Source: Streptomyces sp. HUAS YS2
GTDB taxonomy: Bacteria > Actinomycetota > Actinomycetes > Streptomycetales > Streptomycetaceae
Length of the DNA: 64,000 nucleotides
Direction of reading: 5' to 3'
NCBI RefSeq assembly: GCF_033343995.1
Contig: NZ_CP137573.1
Span: forward strand, 62,001 to 126,000
The position numbers and the translations under genes were made by a program. This document shows, one piece after another, positions 16,970 through 26,324 of this stretch. The notes under the pieces were generated by a model. That model had not been told where the DNA came from, did no database searches, and worked only from the letters and a program-made list of their open reading frames with translations. How positions within the stretch are numbered: the first letter of the stretch is position 1; each line of letters begins with the position of its first letter.

Positions 16970-17178
16970 TCGATTTCGGCCATGTTCGGCGGCTGGCTGT
17001 TCGTCGCGGGTGGTGGCCGTCCCCGTCGGGGACCTCGGACTGCTGCGGGTGCAACGGGGAGTCCAACGGCTGCACCGTCGTGGTCGATCCTCTGAGGCAC
17101 CACGCCTGGCACGACTTGGGCGACCGTGACGGCATGACGGCCTCAATCGCATCGCGGATCTCGTCGTCATTGCGGTGA
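16966..17178 (+). CDS. Possible small cysteine-containing protein downstream of the RidA gene
   Basis: The GTG at 16966 overlaps the RidA stop (GTGA), the usual sign of translational coupling. The 70-aa frame carries CCGCNGESNGC and a C-terminal helix (DGMTASIASRISSSL). There is no known family, and the opposite strand is also open here. The call rests on the overlap alone. Confidence 0.25.
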   Translation: MIDFGHVRRLAVRRGWWPSPSGTSDCCGCNGESNGCTVVVDPLRHHAWHDLGDRDGMTASIASRISSSLR

Positions 17179-17526
17179 ACCCGCCACCGAATGCGGTCCA
17201 CGATGCGGCCCGGCCGCCGCCGGACGGTTGGAGTCCGGTGGTTCTTCGATTCGTGAGGCCTGCAGCTTGCGTTGGACGGCAAGGACGACTGTCGGTGGTG
17301 GGGCGTGAGGCTTGGGGCGGCGGCGTCGGTTTCTGGTGCAGTGACGGCCTGTGTCGCCGACACTCGCGGACCGTCGGGTTCCGCTGGGGCGAAGCAGGTC
17401 GACGAAGACCCGGCCTGGGGCGTGTGGAGGAGCCGAACTCGGCACAAGCGCCGCCAAGTTTGCGATAGCTTCACAGCAAATGAATGGCTCGATCGAATCG
17501 AACTGAACCCGGGGGAACCAAGAGCA
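17179..17526. other. Promoter region of the epoxidase/prenyl-synthase cassette
   Basis: No gene is supported. The stretch from about 17460 to 17526 (GATAGCTTCACAGCAAATGAATGG...GGGGGAACC) is the only AT-richer part and probably carries the promoter and leader of the downstream FAD enzyme. Confidence 0.35.
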
Positions 17527-18849
17527 ATGCGACGCGCCATCGTGATGGGCGGCAGCTTCGCCGGCCTCAACGCAGCACAGGCACTCAGCCAGCACGTTGA
17601 GGAGGTTGTCGTGCTGGAGCCAGACGACATCGGCGAGGACGGTCTCGGGGAACGCAGCCCTCACCGGACTCAACTGCACGCTCTGCTGGCCATGGGCCAC
17701 ACACAGATCGAGAGCCGCTTCCCCGGCATCACCCAGGAACTCGTGGAGGCAGGAGCCCGGCTGGGTCAGGGACGCGACGTTCAGTTCTACGTCGACGGCG
17801 TCTGCAGACCTCCCGTCGACGGCATCCAGATGCTCGGAGCCAGCCGCCCCTTCCTGGAAGCGGCGGTGCGCAGGCGGGTCCTCGCCCTGGGTAACGTCCG
17901 CCTGGTCCACGGACACGCGCGGGGTCTGACCTTCGACGGCGAACGCGTCTCCGGTGCGCGTTTCTCCGAAGCCGGCTCTCCGCACCCCGAGCAGATGCTT
18001 GACGCCGACCTGGTGGTCGACGCGATGGGGCGTTCGAGCAGGGTTGCAACGTGGCTTGAGGAGGCGGGCCGTGGGCGGGTGCCGACGGACCGCATGCGCG
18101 TCGACCTCGGCTACGCCACAGCGTCGTTCACACGGGGCGACGAACTCGGCAGCACGGTCATCGCCCACTCGGCCCCGGGCCCCGCCTCCAACTATCAGCC
18201 AGGGCTGACTGAGCCCGGAGCGCTCGCAGCAGTGGAGGGCGGCCGATGGAGTGTGGTTGTCGCGGGCTACGCCGATCAGAGGCCCACGGATGATGTCGAG
18301 GACTTCCTCGCACGCATGCGGCGCTGCGTGGGTCCCATCCGCACCGTGGCACAGGCGTGCTCCATGATCGGCAAGGTCGAGACGTTCAACTTCCGTGAGA
18401 GTCAGCGTCGTAACTACCACGGCTGTTCCCATCTCCCGGGCGGGCTCGTCGTCCTGGGCGACGCTCTCGCGTCGGTGAACCCCGTCTACGGGCAGGGGCT
18501 CACCCTTGCAGCACTGCAAGCACACTGCCTTGACCGCTACCTCGGCTCCGGAGCTGACCTCCACGAGCCTGCGACGGCGTACTTCCGGCGCGCCTCTGCT
18601 TTCGTCGATGCGGCCTGGCAGTTGTCGACGACGGCAGACCTTGCCCAGCCCCACGTTCTCGGCCCCTATCCGCCCGGCTACCGCCTGATGAAGTGGGCCG
18701 GCGACAAGATCACCGGTGCCTCCGTCACCGATCCCGAGATCAATGACCTCTTCATGAACGTCGTCCACATGAAGGTGCCTCCGCGGCAGCTGACCTCGCC
18801 TGCGGTGCTTCTGCGAGCCCTCCGAGTTGGCGGCAGGCGCGATGCGTAG
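17527..18849 (+). CDS. FAD-dependent epoxidase/monooxygenase
   Basis: 440 aa from ATG 17527; GGGGGA lies about 11 bases upstream. The N-terminal FAD fold is MGGSFAGLNAAQAL. The segment PHRTQLHALLAMG, then FPGITQELVEAGA, is typical of the LasC/Lsd18-like and related hydroxylase/epoxidase family. The FAD-binding GDALASVNPVYGQG lies at about residue 315. Such enzymes use NAD(P)H and O2 to epoxidise or hydroxylate isoprenoid or polyketide substrates. The downstream squalene/phytoene-synthase-like gene overlaps its stop, so the substrate is probably an isoprenoid made by that protein. The exact reaction is unknown. Confidence 0.8.
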   Translation: MRRAIVMGGSFAGLNAAQALSQHVEEVVVLEPDDIGEDGLGERSPHRTQLHALLAMGHTQIESRFPGITQELVEAGARLGQGRDVQFYVDGVCRPPVDGIQMLGASRPFLEAAVRRRVLALGNVRLVHGHARGLTFDGERVSGARFSEAGSPHPEQMLDADLVVDAMGRSSRVATWLEEAGRGRVPTDRMRVDLGYATASFTRGDELGSTVIAHSAPGPASNYQPGLTEPGALAAVEGGRWSVVVAGYADQRPTDDVEDFLARMRRCVGPIRTVAQACSMIGKVETFNFRESQRRNYHGCSHLPGGLVVLGDALASVNPVYGQGLTLAALQAHCLDRYLGSGADLHEPATAYFRRASAFVDAAWQLSTTADLAQPHVLGPYPPGYRLMKWAGDKITGASVTDPEINDLFMNVVHMKVPPRQLTSPAVLLRALRVGGRRDA

Positions 18850-19780
18850 CTGGAGCTCCACCCTCGACCGCGCTGCCGTCGACACACCGTCGCTGAGGGC
18901 CGACTTCAGTGAGCAGCGAAAGCGTGTCGCCGAACGCTCCCGCGCCGAGTACATGGCGGCCCGGCTTCTCCTTCCCACCTCGCTCCTCCCCGACGTCGTG
19001 GCGGTCGTTGCCTTCATGCACGACTCGGACGACCTACTGGACCGCGCGCTGCCCGGCGAGGGGATCAGCCGTCTCGCCAGCTGGGAGGAGCAAACGCGAG
19101 AGGCGTTGCAGAGTGGCGATTCGCCGGACTCGACATTGCGCTGCCTTGTCAGCGCATGCGGGCGCCATCCTGGGCTCCGAGACCGGGTGGAGAGCTTCCT
19201 CCGCGGAGCGGCCGTTGAAGCCTCCTGGGTGGGATTCGGCTCGGAGGCTGAGTACAAGGAGTACGTCGCTGCCTACTCGCTCCCCGCCTTCATGCTCTCT
19301 GCATGTCTCCTCAGGCAGGGCTCCGAGGACGCAGCAGCGTACGAGGGCCATTGCCATGAGCTCATCGATGCGATGCAGAGGATCGACTTCCTCAGCGACC
19401 TGGCCGAGGACGTGGCTTCGGGACGACTGGGCATCAGCCTCGAAACTCTCGACTGTCACGGTCTGGCACCGGAGGACCTCAAGCGGGGCCTGTCGCCTGA
19501 TTCATCGGCGTTGGACCAGCTGGTTCGGCAGCAAGTCGAACGCGCTGAGGAATCCCTTGCGGCTGCACGTGGCCTGACAACCATGGTCAACCCGGACTGC
19601 GGACCATTCGTGTCGGCCCTCTTCGAGGTCCAGGAGCTGAGAGCCCACGCGGTTCGACGGGCCGGCGCCTTGGTCCTCGTCGCGCCGCCCGACATCTCCG
19701 GTCTGAGACTCGCTCGGCTGTTGATCAAGTACCTGGCGAAGGCGATATGGAAGCGTGCGGCTACGGCTGGCGGTCAGTGA
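18842..19780 (+). CDS. Squalene/phytoene synthase-like trans-prenyl synthase
   Basis: 312 aa. ATG 18842 overlaps the upstream stop by 8 nt, so the pair is translationally coupled. The first aspartate-rich motif is DSDDLLD (residues 61-67), the second is DLAED (186-190) followed by VASGRLGI, and SRAEYMAARLLLP matches the substrate-binding helix before it. These are the Mg2+-binding motifs that let the family join two prenyl diphosphates head to head. Which diphosphate is used cannot be read from sequence. No cyclase, desaturase or hpn genes are nearby, so this is not an ordinary hopanoid or carotenoid cluster. Confidence 0.8.
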   Translation: MRSWSSTLDRAAVDTPSLRADFSEQRKRVAERSRAEYMAARLLLPTSLLPDVVAVVAFMHDSDDLLDRALPGEGISRLASWEEQTREALQSGDSPDSTLRCLVSACGRHPGLRDRVESFLRGAAVEASWVGFGSEAEYKEYVAAYSLPAFMLSACLLRQGSEDAAAYEGHCHELIDAMQRIDFLSDLAEDVASGRLGISLETLDCHGLAPEDLKRGLSPDSSALDQLVRQQVERAEESLAAARGLTTMVNPDCGPFVSALFEVQELRAHAVRRAGALVLVAPPDISGLRLARLLIKYLAKAIWKRAATAGGQ

Positions 19781-19893
19781 GCGGGCTGCCGGAGCTGAGG
19801 GGCTGTTGTGTCCCGCTAGGGGTGCTTGGTGGGGCGGCTGTTTCGGCGGATCGCGGTGGCTCCTGAGTGCGGTCCGTGGGGTTCAATGCTGGT

Positions 19894-20091
19894 ATGGGGA
19901 ACGCGTTGTGGGACCGGCTCTCGATTGAGGTGCAGGCGGAGGTGGACAGCCTCGTTTCGGCTGGGCGGAGTGTGCAGGCCATCGCCGTGATGCGTGAGCG
20001 TGCCGATCTACCGACCCCGGGTCTGCACGAGTGTGTCGACCTGGTGGAGCAGCGATTCAGGGTGTTTCGGCAGGGGTCGGCGAGCTGGTGA
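19894..20091 (+). CDS. Small helical protein resembling the L7/L12 C-terminal fold
   Basis: 65 aa from ATG 19894 (GGT-rich leader, no clear ribosome binding site). The pattern V.SLVSAGRSVQAIAVMRER, then HECVDLVEQRF, resembles small actinobacterial proteins that copy the ribosomal L7/L12 C-terminal layout (LV..GRKI.AIK.LRE...L.EAKD.V). Role unknown. The conserved-looking composition suggests it is real despite its size. Confidence 0.5.
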   Translation: MGNALWDRLSIEVQAEVDSLVSAGRSVQAIAVMRERADLPTPGLHECVDLVEQRFRVFRQGSASW

Positions 20092-20094
20092 TGA

Positions 20095-20338
20095 TGCCGT
20101 GCCCAGTGGTCATGCGCCGCGCCGGTTCGGGGTCGATGCGCGGCGCGGGTGAGCCGGCTTCTGGGGGGTGGTCGCGGCAGGTGACCTCGACGTCGATGCC
20201 CGGGCGGGCGCCGTGGTCGATGGCTTGGCGTGGTGGCCGGTGTCGGCCCAGGCTTTGGTGATGCGGGGGTGATCGGCGGCGATGCTCGAGAGCACGTGGA
20301 TGCCGCCGGCGTTGTCGGCGACGCTCGTGGCTCGTCAC
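20095..20338 (-). mobile_element. IS5-family transposase fragment, frameshifted and internally deleted
   Basis: On the minus strand one frame gives DNAGGIHVLSSIAADHPRIT, then KAWADTGHHA. The next frame continues AIDHGARPGIDVEVTCRD. A C-terminal scrap STPNRRGA ends it. This order matches IS112-like IS5-family transposases, where the DDE-containing centre and the WVVERTLGWL block should lie between; that part is missing. It is non-functional. Confidence 0.55.
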
Positions 20339-20393
20339 GCAGCCCTGGCCGGGTGATCGCCGGTGTCAGTGATCGCGGCTACGGTCTTCGGTC

Positions 20394-20897
20394 ATGGGGT
20401 TCTCGGGGTCTTTCATCGTGGCGCGAGCCAGTCGGCCGCTGACGGAGTTGGCGGCGATGCGGGCCTTGGACTATGTGCCGCTCTGGTGGGCACGTGATGG
20501 CGAGTGGCAGATCCTGCAAGCGTGCCCTGTCACGGATCCGGATCCTTCGATCATTCGCGAGACGCGCGCTTCTGTCCTGGTCGCTCATGTGGTGGACAGC
20601 GACTTTGCGACAGTTCAGGCAGTGAGTCCCGATGGCCAGTCATGGCAATGTGCTCTGTCCCCGGAGATGGCGCGGGATTACGGTCTGCCCGGTGAGTGGA
20701 TCGGCAATTCGGCCGAAGTAGGAGAACGAGCTGCGGCCTGGGCTCGAGGGGCCGGCCTTCAGCCGGACCCGGTGGCGCTCAGGACTGCTCTGGTGGCTGA
20801 GTGTGCTCCGCTGGCAGAAGACTTGGTCTTCGCGCTCGTTCACGCCTTGGGGTTCCGGTTCCGTGAAGGGTTCGGCCTGGCACCGCCAGCCGTGTGA
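20394..20897 (+). CDS. Hypothetical protein (167 aa)
   Basis: ATG 20394 follows TTCGGTC with little ribosome-binding-site character. The soluble protein contains LDYVPLWWARDGEWQILQAC near the start and an alpha-helical C-terminal half (AEDLVFALVHALGFRFREGF). No family is recognised. Codon usage is typical of the host. It stands alone, flanked by IS debris and an empty stretch. Confidence 0.65.
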   Translation: MGFSGSFIVARASRPLTELAAMRALDYVPLWWARDGEWQILQACPVTDPDPSIIRETRASVLVAHVVDSDFATVQAVSPDGQSWQCALSPEMARDYGLPGEWIGNSAEVGERAAAWARGAGLQPDPVALRTALVAECAPLAEDLVFALVHALGFRFREGFGLAPPAV

Positions 20898-21528
20898 TGG
20901 GCGGCGCCCGTTCGCAACCCGCGCCCTGCTGACTCGCCATCGGAAGTGCTCGGCCCAGTCGCACGACCTGCTGCTCGTCGGTTAGCAGACTGTCTCCAGG
21001 ACCTGCGTGCTCGCGGTACGGCCGGCTGTGCCACGGCCGAGAAGGCTCCATGAAGCGGACCTCACGATCGCCACGTTCCCCAGCCACCTGGGCCCGGCAT
21101 TGCTCCGTGGACAAGGCCATGAAGCCGGTCCGGCAGGAGGCTTCTCCTCGCTCGTCGAACCGTCCGGCGACGTTGACGAGGTGGAGCGGTCCCTCGTTCT
21201 CACAGTGGGACTCCGCCAGGGGGTTCAGCAACACGAACCCCGGCGAGGGGACACGAGAACGGCCCACCACGTGTATCAGGTGGGCCGCCCTCGGCCCCTC
21301 ACGCGGGACCCGGATCGGAGATCTCGTGGGCCCTGCGCCGGCTCGAAGAACGTGCCGCCCGGCCGCCAGGTCGTCCTCCGCAGCTACGCCGACGACGACA
21401 TGCTCCGCTGCCCGGTGGTTTCCGTGGCCCGATCTCCGCTGAAGGCTCCCGAGGACTTCCTCGTCGGCCGTTCCGTCGTATTCTCCACCGAGGTCCTCGC
21501 GGCCGGGGCCGCACCGTGCACGGCCGTC
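20898..21528. other. Gene-poor stretch
   Basis: No supported gene. A plus-strand segment near 21350-21520 (QVVLRSYADDDMLRCPVV) looks faintly protein-like but has no start and reads into the 3' end of the ABC transporter gene on the other strand. It could be an eroded gene. Confidence 0.4.
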
Positions 21529-23244
21529 TCAGTGCTGCGCCGCCCCAGCCAGGGACAAGTCCCAGTACGCGGCGTACCGGCCGCCGCGTCGCAGCAACTC
21601 GTCGTGGCTGCCCTGTTCGACCACCCGCCCGGCGTCGAGGAAGGCGACGTGGTCGGCCCGGCGCACGGTGCCCATGCGGTGCGCCACCATCACCACGGTC
21701 CGGCCCGCCATCAGCTCCTCGATGCCGGCGTGCACGGCCGCCTCGTTGACCGGGTCCAGGGCCGAAGTGACCTCGTCGAGCAGCACGATCGGCGCGTCCT
21801 TCAGCAGCGCGCGGGCGATGGAGACGCGCTGCCGCTCGCCGCCCGACAGCAGCGCCCCGCCCTCGCCCACGTGCGCCGACCAGCCGCCGGGCAACCGCTC
21901 GATCACCTCGTCGAGACGGGCCGCGGAGGCCGCGGCCCGTACCTCGGCGTCGGTGGCGTCCGGGCGGCCGAGGCGCACGTTCTCCTCGATCGTGCCGTCG
22001 AAGAGGTAGACGTCCTGGAAGACGATGGCGATCCGCGCCATCAGCGCCGCGGTGTCCATCTCCCGTACGTCCACGCCACCGATCCGCACCACGCCCGCCT
22101 CGACGTCGTAGAAGCGGGCGAGCAGCTGCAGCAGCGTCGTCTTGCCCGCGCCCGACGGCCCGACGACGGCGAGCCGCCGGCCCTCGGGTACGGACAGCGT
22201 CACCCCGTCGGCGACCGCGCGTTCTCCGTGCCGGAAGGTGACCGCGTCGAACACGACGTCGTGACCGGCCGGTTCGCGCGGCTCGCGAGGCTCCGGCAGC
22301 GGCTTGGTGGCGAGGACGTCTTCGAGGCGGGTGAGTTCGGCGCGGGCGGCGCGGATGCCACCACTCATCTCGGCGAGGGACAGCAGCGGGTCGGCGCAGC
22401 GGGCGGCGAGTACGAGGACCGCAAGCACCTCGGCCGCGCCGGCGTGCCCGCCGAGGGCGAGGTACGCACCGAGTGCGAGCAGCGCGGTGAACACCGCCTG
22501 CACGGTGACCGCGAGACCCAGCACACCTGGCAGCGCCGAAATGGTGGAGCGATGCGAGGCGCGGCGCAGTTCCTTCAGGGAGTCGTCCAGCAAACCGAAT
22601 CGCTCACCGGTGCGGCCGCCGGCGCGCAGCACCGGCTGGGCCTGGAGGTACTCGATGACGCGGCCGGTGGCCGCCCGCTCGCGTTCCACGCGCTCCGTGT
22701 CGGTCGCCGTCGTCGCGCGGGCCGCGCGCAGCTGAACCGCGGCCACCAACGGCACGGCGGCCAGGGCGGCAAGCCCCATCTGCCAGTTGAAGGCGAGCAT
22801 CACGGCGACGATCGTCAGCGGCGTCACGCAGGCGGAGATGAACGGCGCCAGCAGGTGCGCGATCACGCCCATCGCCTGCAGCACGCCCTGGCTGGCGAGG
22901 ACGGACACCTCGCCGGTGCGGCCGGGTTGATACCAGCCGACGGGCAACCGGGCGAGGTGCTCGCCGAGGCGCTCGTACATGCCGTGCAGCATCGTCGTGC
23001 CCACGCGGAATCCGGAGCGGTCGCTGACGTACCGCAGCACCGCATAGACCGCGACCGCCGCGCCGAAGGTGGCCAGCCAGGGCCGGGCGTCCTCGGGTGT
23101 GCTGCCGAACAGCGCGCGCAGCACCGGCACCAGCAGGGCGTACGACAGTCCCTCGACGAGGGCGGTCGCCGTCATCAGGGCGACCGTGCGGCGCACCGGC
23201 CCGGCGTACTCCTGGCCGAGCACACGCAGCAGTGTGCTGATCAT
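21529..23244 (-). CDS. ABC transporter, permease-ATPase half (second of pair)
   Basis: 571 aa. The N-terminal 300 residues form the six-helix transmembrane domain; the ATPase follows with Walker A GPSGAGKTT (362-370), Q-loop Q410, signature LSGGE (466-470), Walker B IVLLDE (486-491) and switch AHR. The ATG at 23244 overlaps the upstream gene's stop as ATGA, so the two half-transporters are co-made and should form a heterodimer in the membrane. The layout plus an AraC regulator recalls the IrtAB/YbtPQ pairs that import iron-siderophore complexes. A multidrug or peptide exporter is the alternative. Confidence 0.85.
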   Translation of the reverse strand: MISTLLRVLGQEYAGPVRRTVALMTATALVEGLSYALLVPVLRALFGSTPEDARPWLATFGAAVAVYAVLRYVSDRSGFRVGTTMLHGMYERLGEHLARLPVGWYQPGRTGEVSVLASQGVLQAMGVIAHLLAPFISACVTPLTIVAVMLAFNWQMGLAALAAVPLVAAVQLRAARATTATDTERVERERAATGRVIEYLQAQPVLRAGGRTGERFGLLDDSLKELRRASHRSTISALPGVLGLAVTVQAVFTALLALGAYLALGGHAGAAEVLAVLVLAARCADPLLSLAEMSGGIRAARAELTRLEDVLATKPLPEPREPREPAGHDVVFDAVTFRHGERAVADGVTLSVPEGRRLAVVGPSGAGKTTLLQLLARFYDVEAGVVRIGGVDVREMDTAALMARIAIVFQDVYLFDGTIEENVRLGRPDATDAEVRAAASAARLDEVIERLPGGWSAHVGEGGALLSGGERQRVSIARALLKDAPIVLLDEVTSALDPVNEAAVHAGIEELMAGRTVVMVAHRMGTVRRADHVAFLDAGRVVEQGSHDELLRRGGRYAAYWDLSLAGAAQH

Positions 23245-25034
23245 CGGGCCTCTTCCCCTTCCGTCACACCGGCGTGGATCTTCCAGAACTCGGCGAACGC
23301 GCCGTTTCGCGCGAGGAGTTCCGCGGTCGTGCCCCGCTCCACGATCGCGCCGTCGCGCAGCATCACGACGGTGTCGGCGTCGGCGATCGTCTCCAAGCGG
23401 TGGGCGATGACCAGCGTCGTCCGCTTCTCCCGGGTCTGCGCCAGCGCCTCGCGCACTGCCTGCTCGGTCTGCGGGTCGGCGAAGGCGGTGGCTTCGTCGA
23501 GTACCAGGACGGGAGCGTCCGCGAGCAGGGCACGGGCGATCGAGACGCGCTGCGCCTCGCCGCCGGAGAGGCGGGCGTCCTCGCCGATCACCGAGTCGTA
23601 GCCGCGGGGCAGTTCGACAATCCGGTCGTGGATGCTCGCCAGGCGGGCGGCACGGACAACGGCGTCGCGGTCGGCTTGCGGGACCGCGAGGGCGATGTTG
23701 TCCGCGACCGAGGCGCGCAGCAGCCGGACGTCCTGGAAGACGAAGGACACCCGCCGGTACAGCTCCTGGCTGCCCACTTCACGCAGGTCGACGCCGCCGA
23801 GGAGCACGGAGCCGTGCGACGGGTCGTAGAACCGCGGCAGCAGCTGCACCAGCGTGGACTTGCCGCTGCCGGACGGCCCGACCACGGCCGTGGTCGTCCC
23901 CGGCTCCAGCACCAGGTCGATACCGCGCAGCACCTCGCGCCCAGCCGCGGCGTCCTCGCGCCCCGCGGCACCCTCGTACCCGAAGCGGACGTCCCGCAGC
24001 TCCACCCGGTGTCCCTGGGGCGCCACCGGCCGTACGGGCTCGGGCAGCGACGGCTCGGCGAGTACGTCCCGGATGCGGCCGACGGCGCGCCGCGCGGCCT
24101 GCAGGTCGTCGAAACCGTGCCCGAGCGCGGCCACGGGCGCGGTCAGGCCGAGGCCGAGAAGGATGAAGGGCAGCAGGTCCGCCGGGGCCAGCCCGCCCCC
24201 GGTGATCCGGTACGCGCCGCCGACCAGCACCGCCAGCAGCACGAACGGCGGCGACAGTGCCACCTGCATCCCGGCGGCGACCCCGGAAAGACCGCGCACC
24301 ATCCGGTAGAAGCTCCGGGTGAAGTCGTCCACCGCGGTACGGAACCTGCCGTGCGCCCGCTCCGACCCGCCGAACGCCTTCACCACCGCGATGCCGTGCA
24401 CGAACTCGACCACCGACGCCGAGATCCGCCCCATCGCGGCGTCGAACTCCTTCTGCTCGCGCAGCCGCGCAGGGGTCATCATCAGCGGCACCAACGCGAC
24501 CGCCAGCAACACGGGGATCAGCGTGATCAGCGTCAGCCGCCAGTCCACGGTGAAGAGGTAGCCGAGCGAGACCAGCGGCACCACGAAGGCGGAGACCAGC
24601 TCGCCCGGCGTGTGCGCGATGAACGGGTGCACGGCGCTGACGTCCTCACCGACCAGCTTCGCCAGCTCCCCGTTGCGCCGCCGCGCCAGCCAGCCGATCG
24701 GTACCCGCCCGAGCCGCGCGGCGAGTTGCCGGCGCAGCGACAGCTGCACCCGGGTGTCGAGGAGGTGCCCGACGCCGGACGAAGCGGCCGTGAACAGCAG
24801 CCGTACGAGCAGGCCTGCCGCGCCCGCGATCACGACGTCGCGCACGTGCCCGTCGTCGGCCGGCCCCGACGCCAGCAGCGTACGGCCGAGCTCGACGACC
24901 GCGAGCAGCGGCGCCAGGCCGGCGACAGCGCCGATGACCTGCAGGACGACGACGGCGGCGAAGCTGCCCGCGTACGGGCGCAACAGACGAGCCACGCTCG
25001 GTGGTGGCGGCGCGGTGATTCCGGTGGAAGTCAT
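23241..25034 (-). CDS. ABC transporter, permease-ATPase half (first of pair)
   Basis: 597 aa from ATG 25034, with GAAGGTGAG upstream. The transmembrane domain covers about residues 20-310. The ATPase has Walker A GPSGSGKST (386-394), signature LSGGE, Walker B VLVLDEAT and an AHRLE switch. Both sites of the pair look catalytically complete. It lacks the N-terminal siderophore-interacting domain of IrtA, so siderophore import is only one option. It is first in a two-gene operon and divergent from the AraC regulator at 25123 with an 88-bp shared promoter region. Confidence 0.85.
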   Translation of the reverse strand: MTSTGITAPPPPSVARLLRPYAGSFAAVVVLQVIGAVAGLAPLLAVVELGRTLLASGPADDGHVRDVVIAGAAGLLVRLLFTAASSGVGHLLDTRVQLSLRRQLAARLGRVPIGWLARRRNGELAKLVGEDVSAVHPFIAHTPGELVSAFVVPLVSLGYLFTVDWRLTLITLIPVLLAVALVPLMMTPARLREQKEFDAAMGRISASVVEFVHGIAVVKAFGGSERAHGRFRTAVDDFTRSFYRMVRGLSGVAAGMQVALSPPFVLLAVLVGGAYRITGGGLAPADLLPFILLGLGLTAPVAALGHGFDDLQAARRAVGRIRDVLAEPSLPEPVRPVAPQGHRVELRDVRFGYEGAAGREDAAAGREVLRGIDLVLEPGTTTAVVGPSGSGKSTLVQLLPRFYDPSHGSVLLGGVDLREVGSQELYRRVSFVFQDVRLLRASVADNIALAVPQADRDAVVRAARLASIHDRIVELPRGYDSVIGEDARLSGGEAQRVSIARALLADAPVLVLDEATAFADPQTEQAVREALAQTREKRTTLVIAHRLETIADADTVVMLRDGAIVERGTTAELLARNGAFAEFWKIHAGVTEGEEAR

Positions 25035-25122
25035 GCGCTCACCTTCACCGCGCCCACGACCCGCTGGATTGGACAAATGTTCCGTCCGGGCGCTGCGTCG
25101 GGCAGGCCCGTAGCATGGACGC

Positions 25123-26031
25123 ATGTCAACTGCCGTGCGCCAGCGCGTCTCTGCCCCCGCGTGGCAGGTCACGCGCCCTGTCCGGCCCAGCCGCGTACCC
25201 GGCGTCGTCCTGGCGGGGCTCCGCGACCGCGGCCCGGCTCCGGTCGACCACCGGCTCGACCCGCACCCCGTGCTGACGCTGGCGCTGCCATGCGGCGATG
25301 CGGCGCCGGGCATCGACGAGTCGACGGGGCGGCAGCACCGCGGCAGCCTTGTCACCGGGCTCGGGTTCGGCGCAGGCGGTGCGGCACGGGTACGGGCCGC
25401 GAACGTCGAGTGGATGCAGGTGCGCCTGTCCCCCGCCATCGCGCACGCCGTGTTGAGCGTGGGCCCTGCTGAGCTGGAGAGCTCCGTGGTGACCCTGGAC
25501 GACCTGTGGGGAGAGCGGCGGGCAGCCCGGCTGCGCGAGCAGCTGGCCGAGGCCGCCTCGTGGGAGGAACGCTTCGCGCTCGTCGAAGCGATCCTCGCCC
25601 GGCTGTCCTCCGCGGGGCCCGCCATCGAGCCGGAGCTGGCCTGGGCCTGGGACCGCATCATCGCCAGACAGGGCCAGGTGCGGGTCGAGGGGCTGGCCGA
25701 CGAGCTGGGCTGGAGCCGGAAACGCCTGTGGTCCCGCTTCCATGCGCAGCTCGGCATGCCGCCCAAGCGCGCTGTGAAGCTCGTCCGCTTCGACCGTGCC
25801 GCCACCCGCCTGGCCGGAGGCCAGGAGGTGGCCAGCGTCGCGGCCGACTGCGGCTACGCCGACCAGTCACATCTGCACCGGGACGTCCTGGCGTTCACCG
25901 GTGTGACCCCCGCAACCGTGGCCGGCGGGTCGCTCGTCGCAACGGCCGACATGGCGTGGATGGACCACGTGCCACGCCTCCCGGCGCGCTGGGGCGATGC
26001 CCCGGCCTCCCGCATGCGCTGCGGCGCATAA
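25123..26031 (+). CDS. AraC-family transcriptional regulator
   Basis: 302 aa. The N-terminal 150 residues are the sensing part. The C-terminal AraC domain (about 190-270) shows the first helix-turn-helix (VEGLADELGWSRKRLWSRF), the linker LGMPPKRAVKLVRFDRA, and the second helix-turn-helix VASVAADCGYADQSHLHRD. It is divergent from the ABC transporter operon and probably controls it. Regulators of this position commonly respond to the transported ligand. The start at 25123 is the first ATG, with a GTAGCATGGACGC leader. Confidence 0.85.
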   Translation: MSTAVRQRVSAPAWQVTRPVRPSRVPGVVLAGLRDRGPAPVDHRLDPHPVLTLALPCGDAAPGIDESTGRQHRGSLVTGLGFGAGGAARVRAANVEWMQVRLSPAIAHAVLSVGPAELESSVVTLDDLWGERRAARLREQLAEAASWEERFALVEAILARLSSAGPAIEPELAWAWDRIIARQGQVRVEGLADELGWSRKRLWSRFHAQLGMPPKRAVKLVRFDRAATRLAGGQEVASVAADCGYADQSHLHRDVLAFTGVTPATVAGGSLVATADMAWMDHVPRLPARWGDAPASRMRCGA

Positions 26032-26324
26032 CCCGGGAATGACCATCTCACTCCGGATGCGCCACCGCAGGTCAGTGCCCCTGGAGACCCCTTGCGGGCG
26101 AGCGCTCAAGTCACCGGAACCGAGAACCGCAAGATCTTGGTGACGGGCTCCATCGCCCACAAGAGACCGGACCTTGCCCGCGCCCTTTTCCCGTCCCCCA
26201 ATCACACAAGGTGGGACACCGCGACTCTCCATGCATGGGCGATGCGTGAGGGGTCGGTGGAGCGCGAGCCATCAGAAGCAGGACCGGCAGGACCAGCGAT
26301 CACGCCGTGTGGCGATGACCTGGC

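Noticed and set aside
21007-23601. An 864-codon plus-strand frame
   Set aside because: It is antisense to the ABC transporter genes and has a low-complexity composition typical of GC-rich shadow frames.
23274-25472. A 732-codon plus-strand frame
   Set aside because: It is antisense to the first ABC half-transporter, whose motifs are unmistakable on the minus strand.
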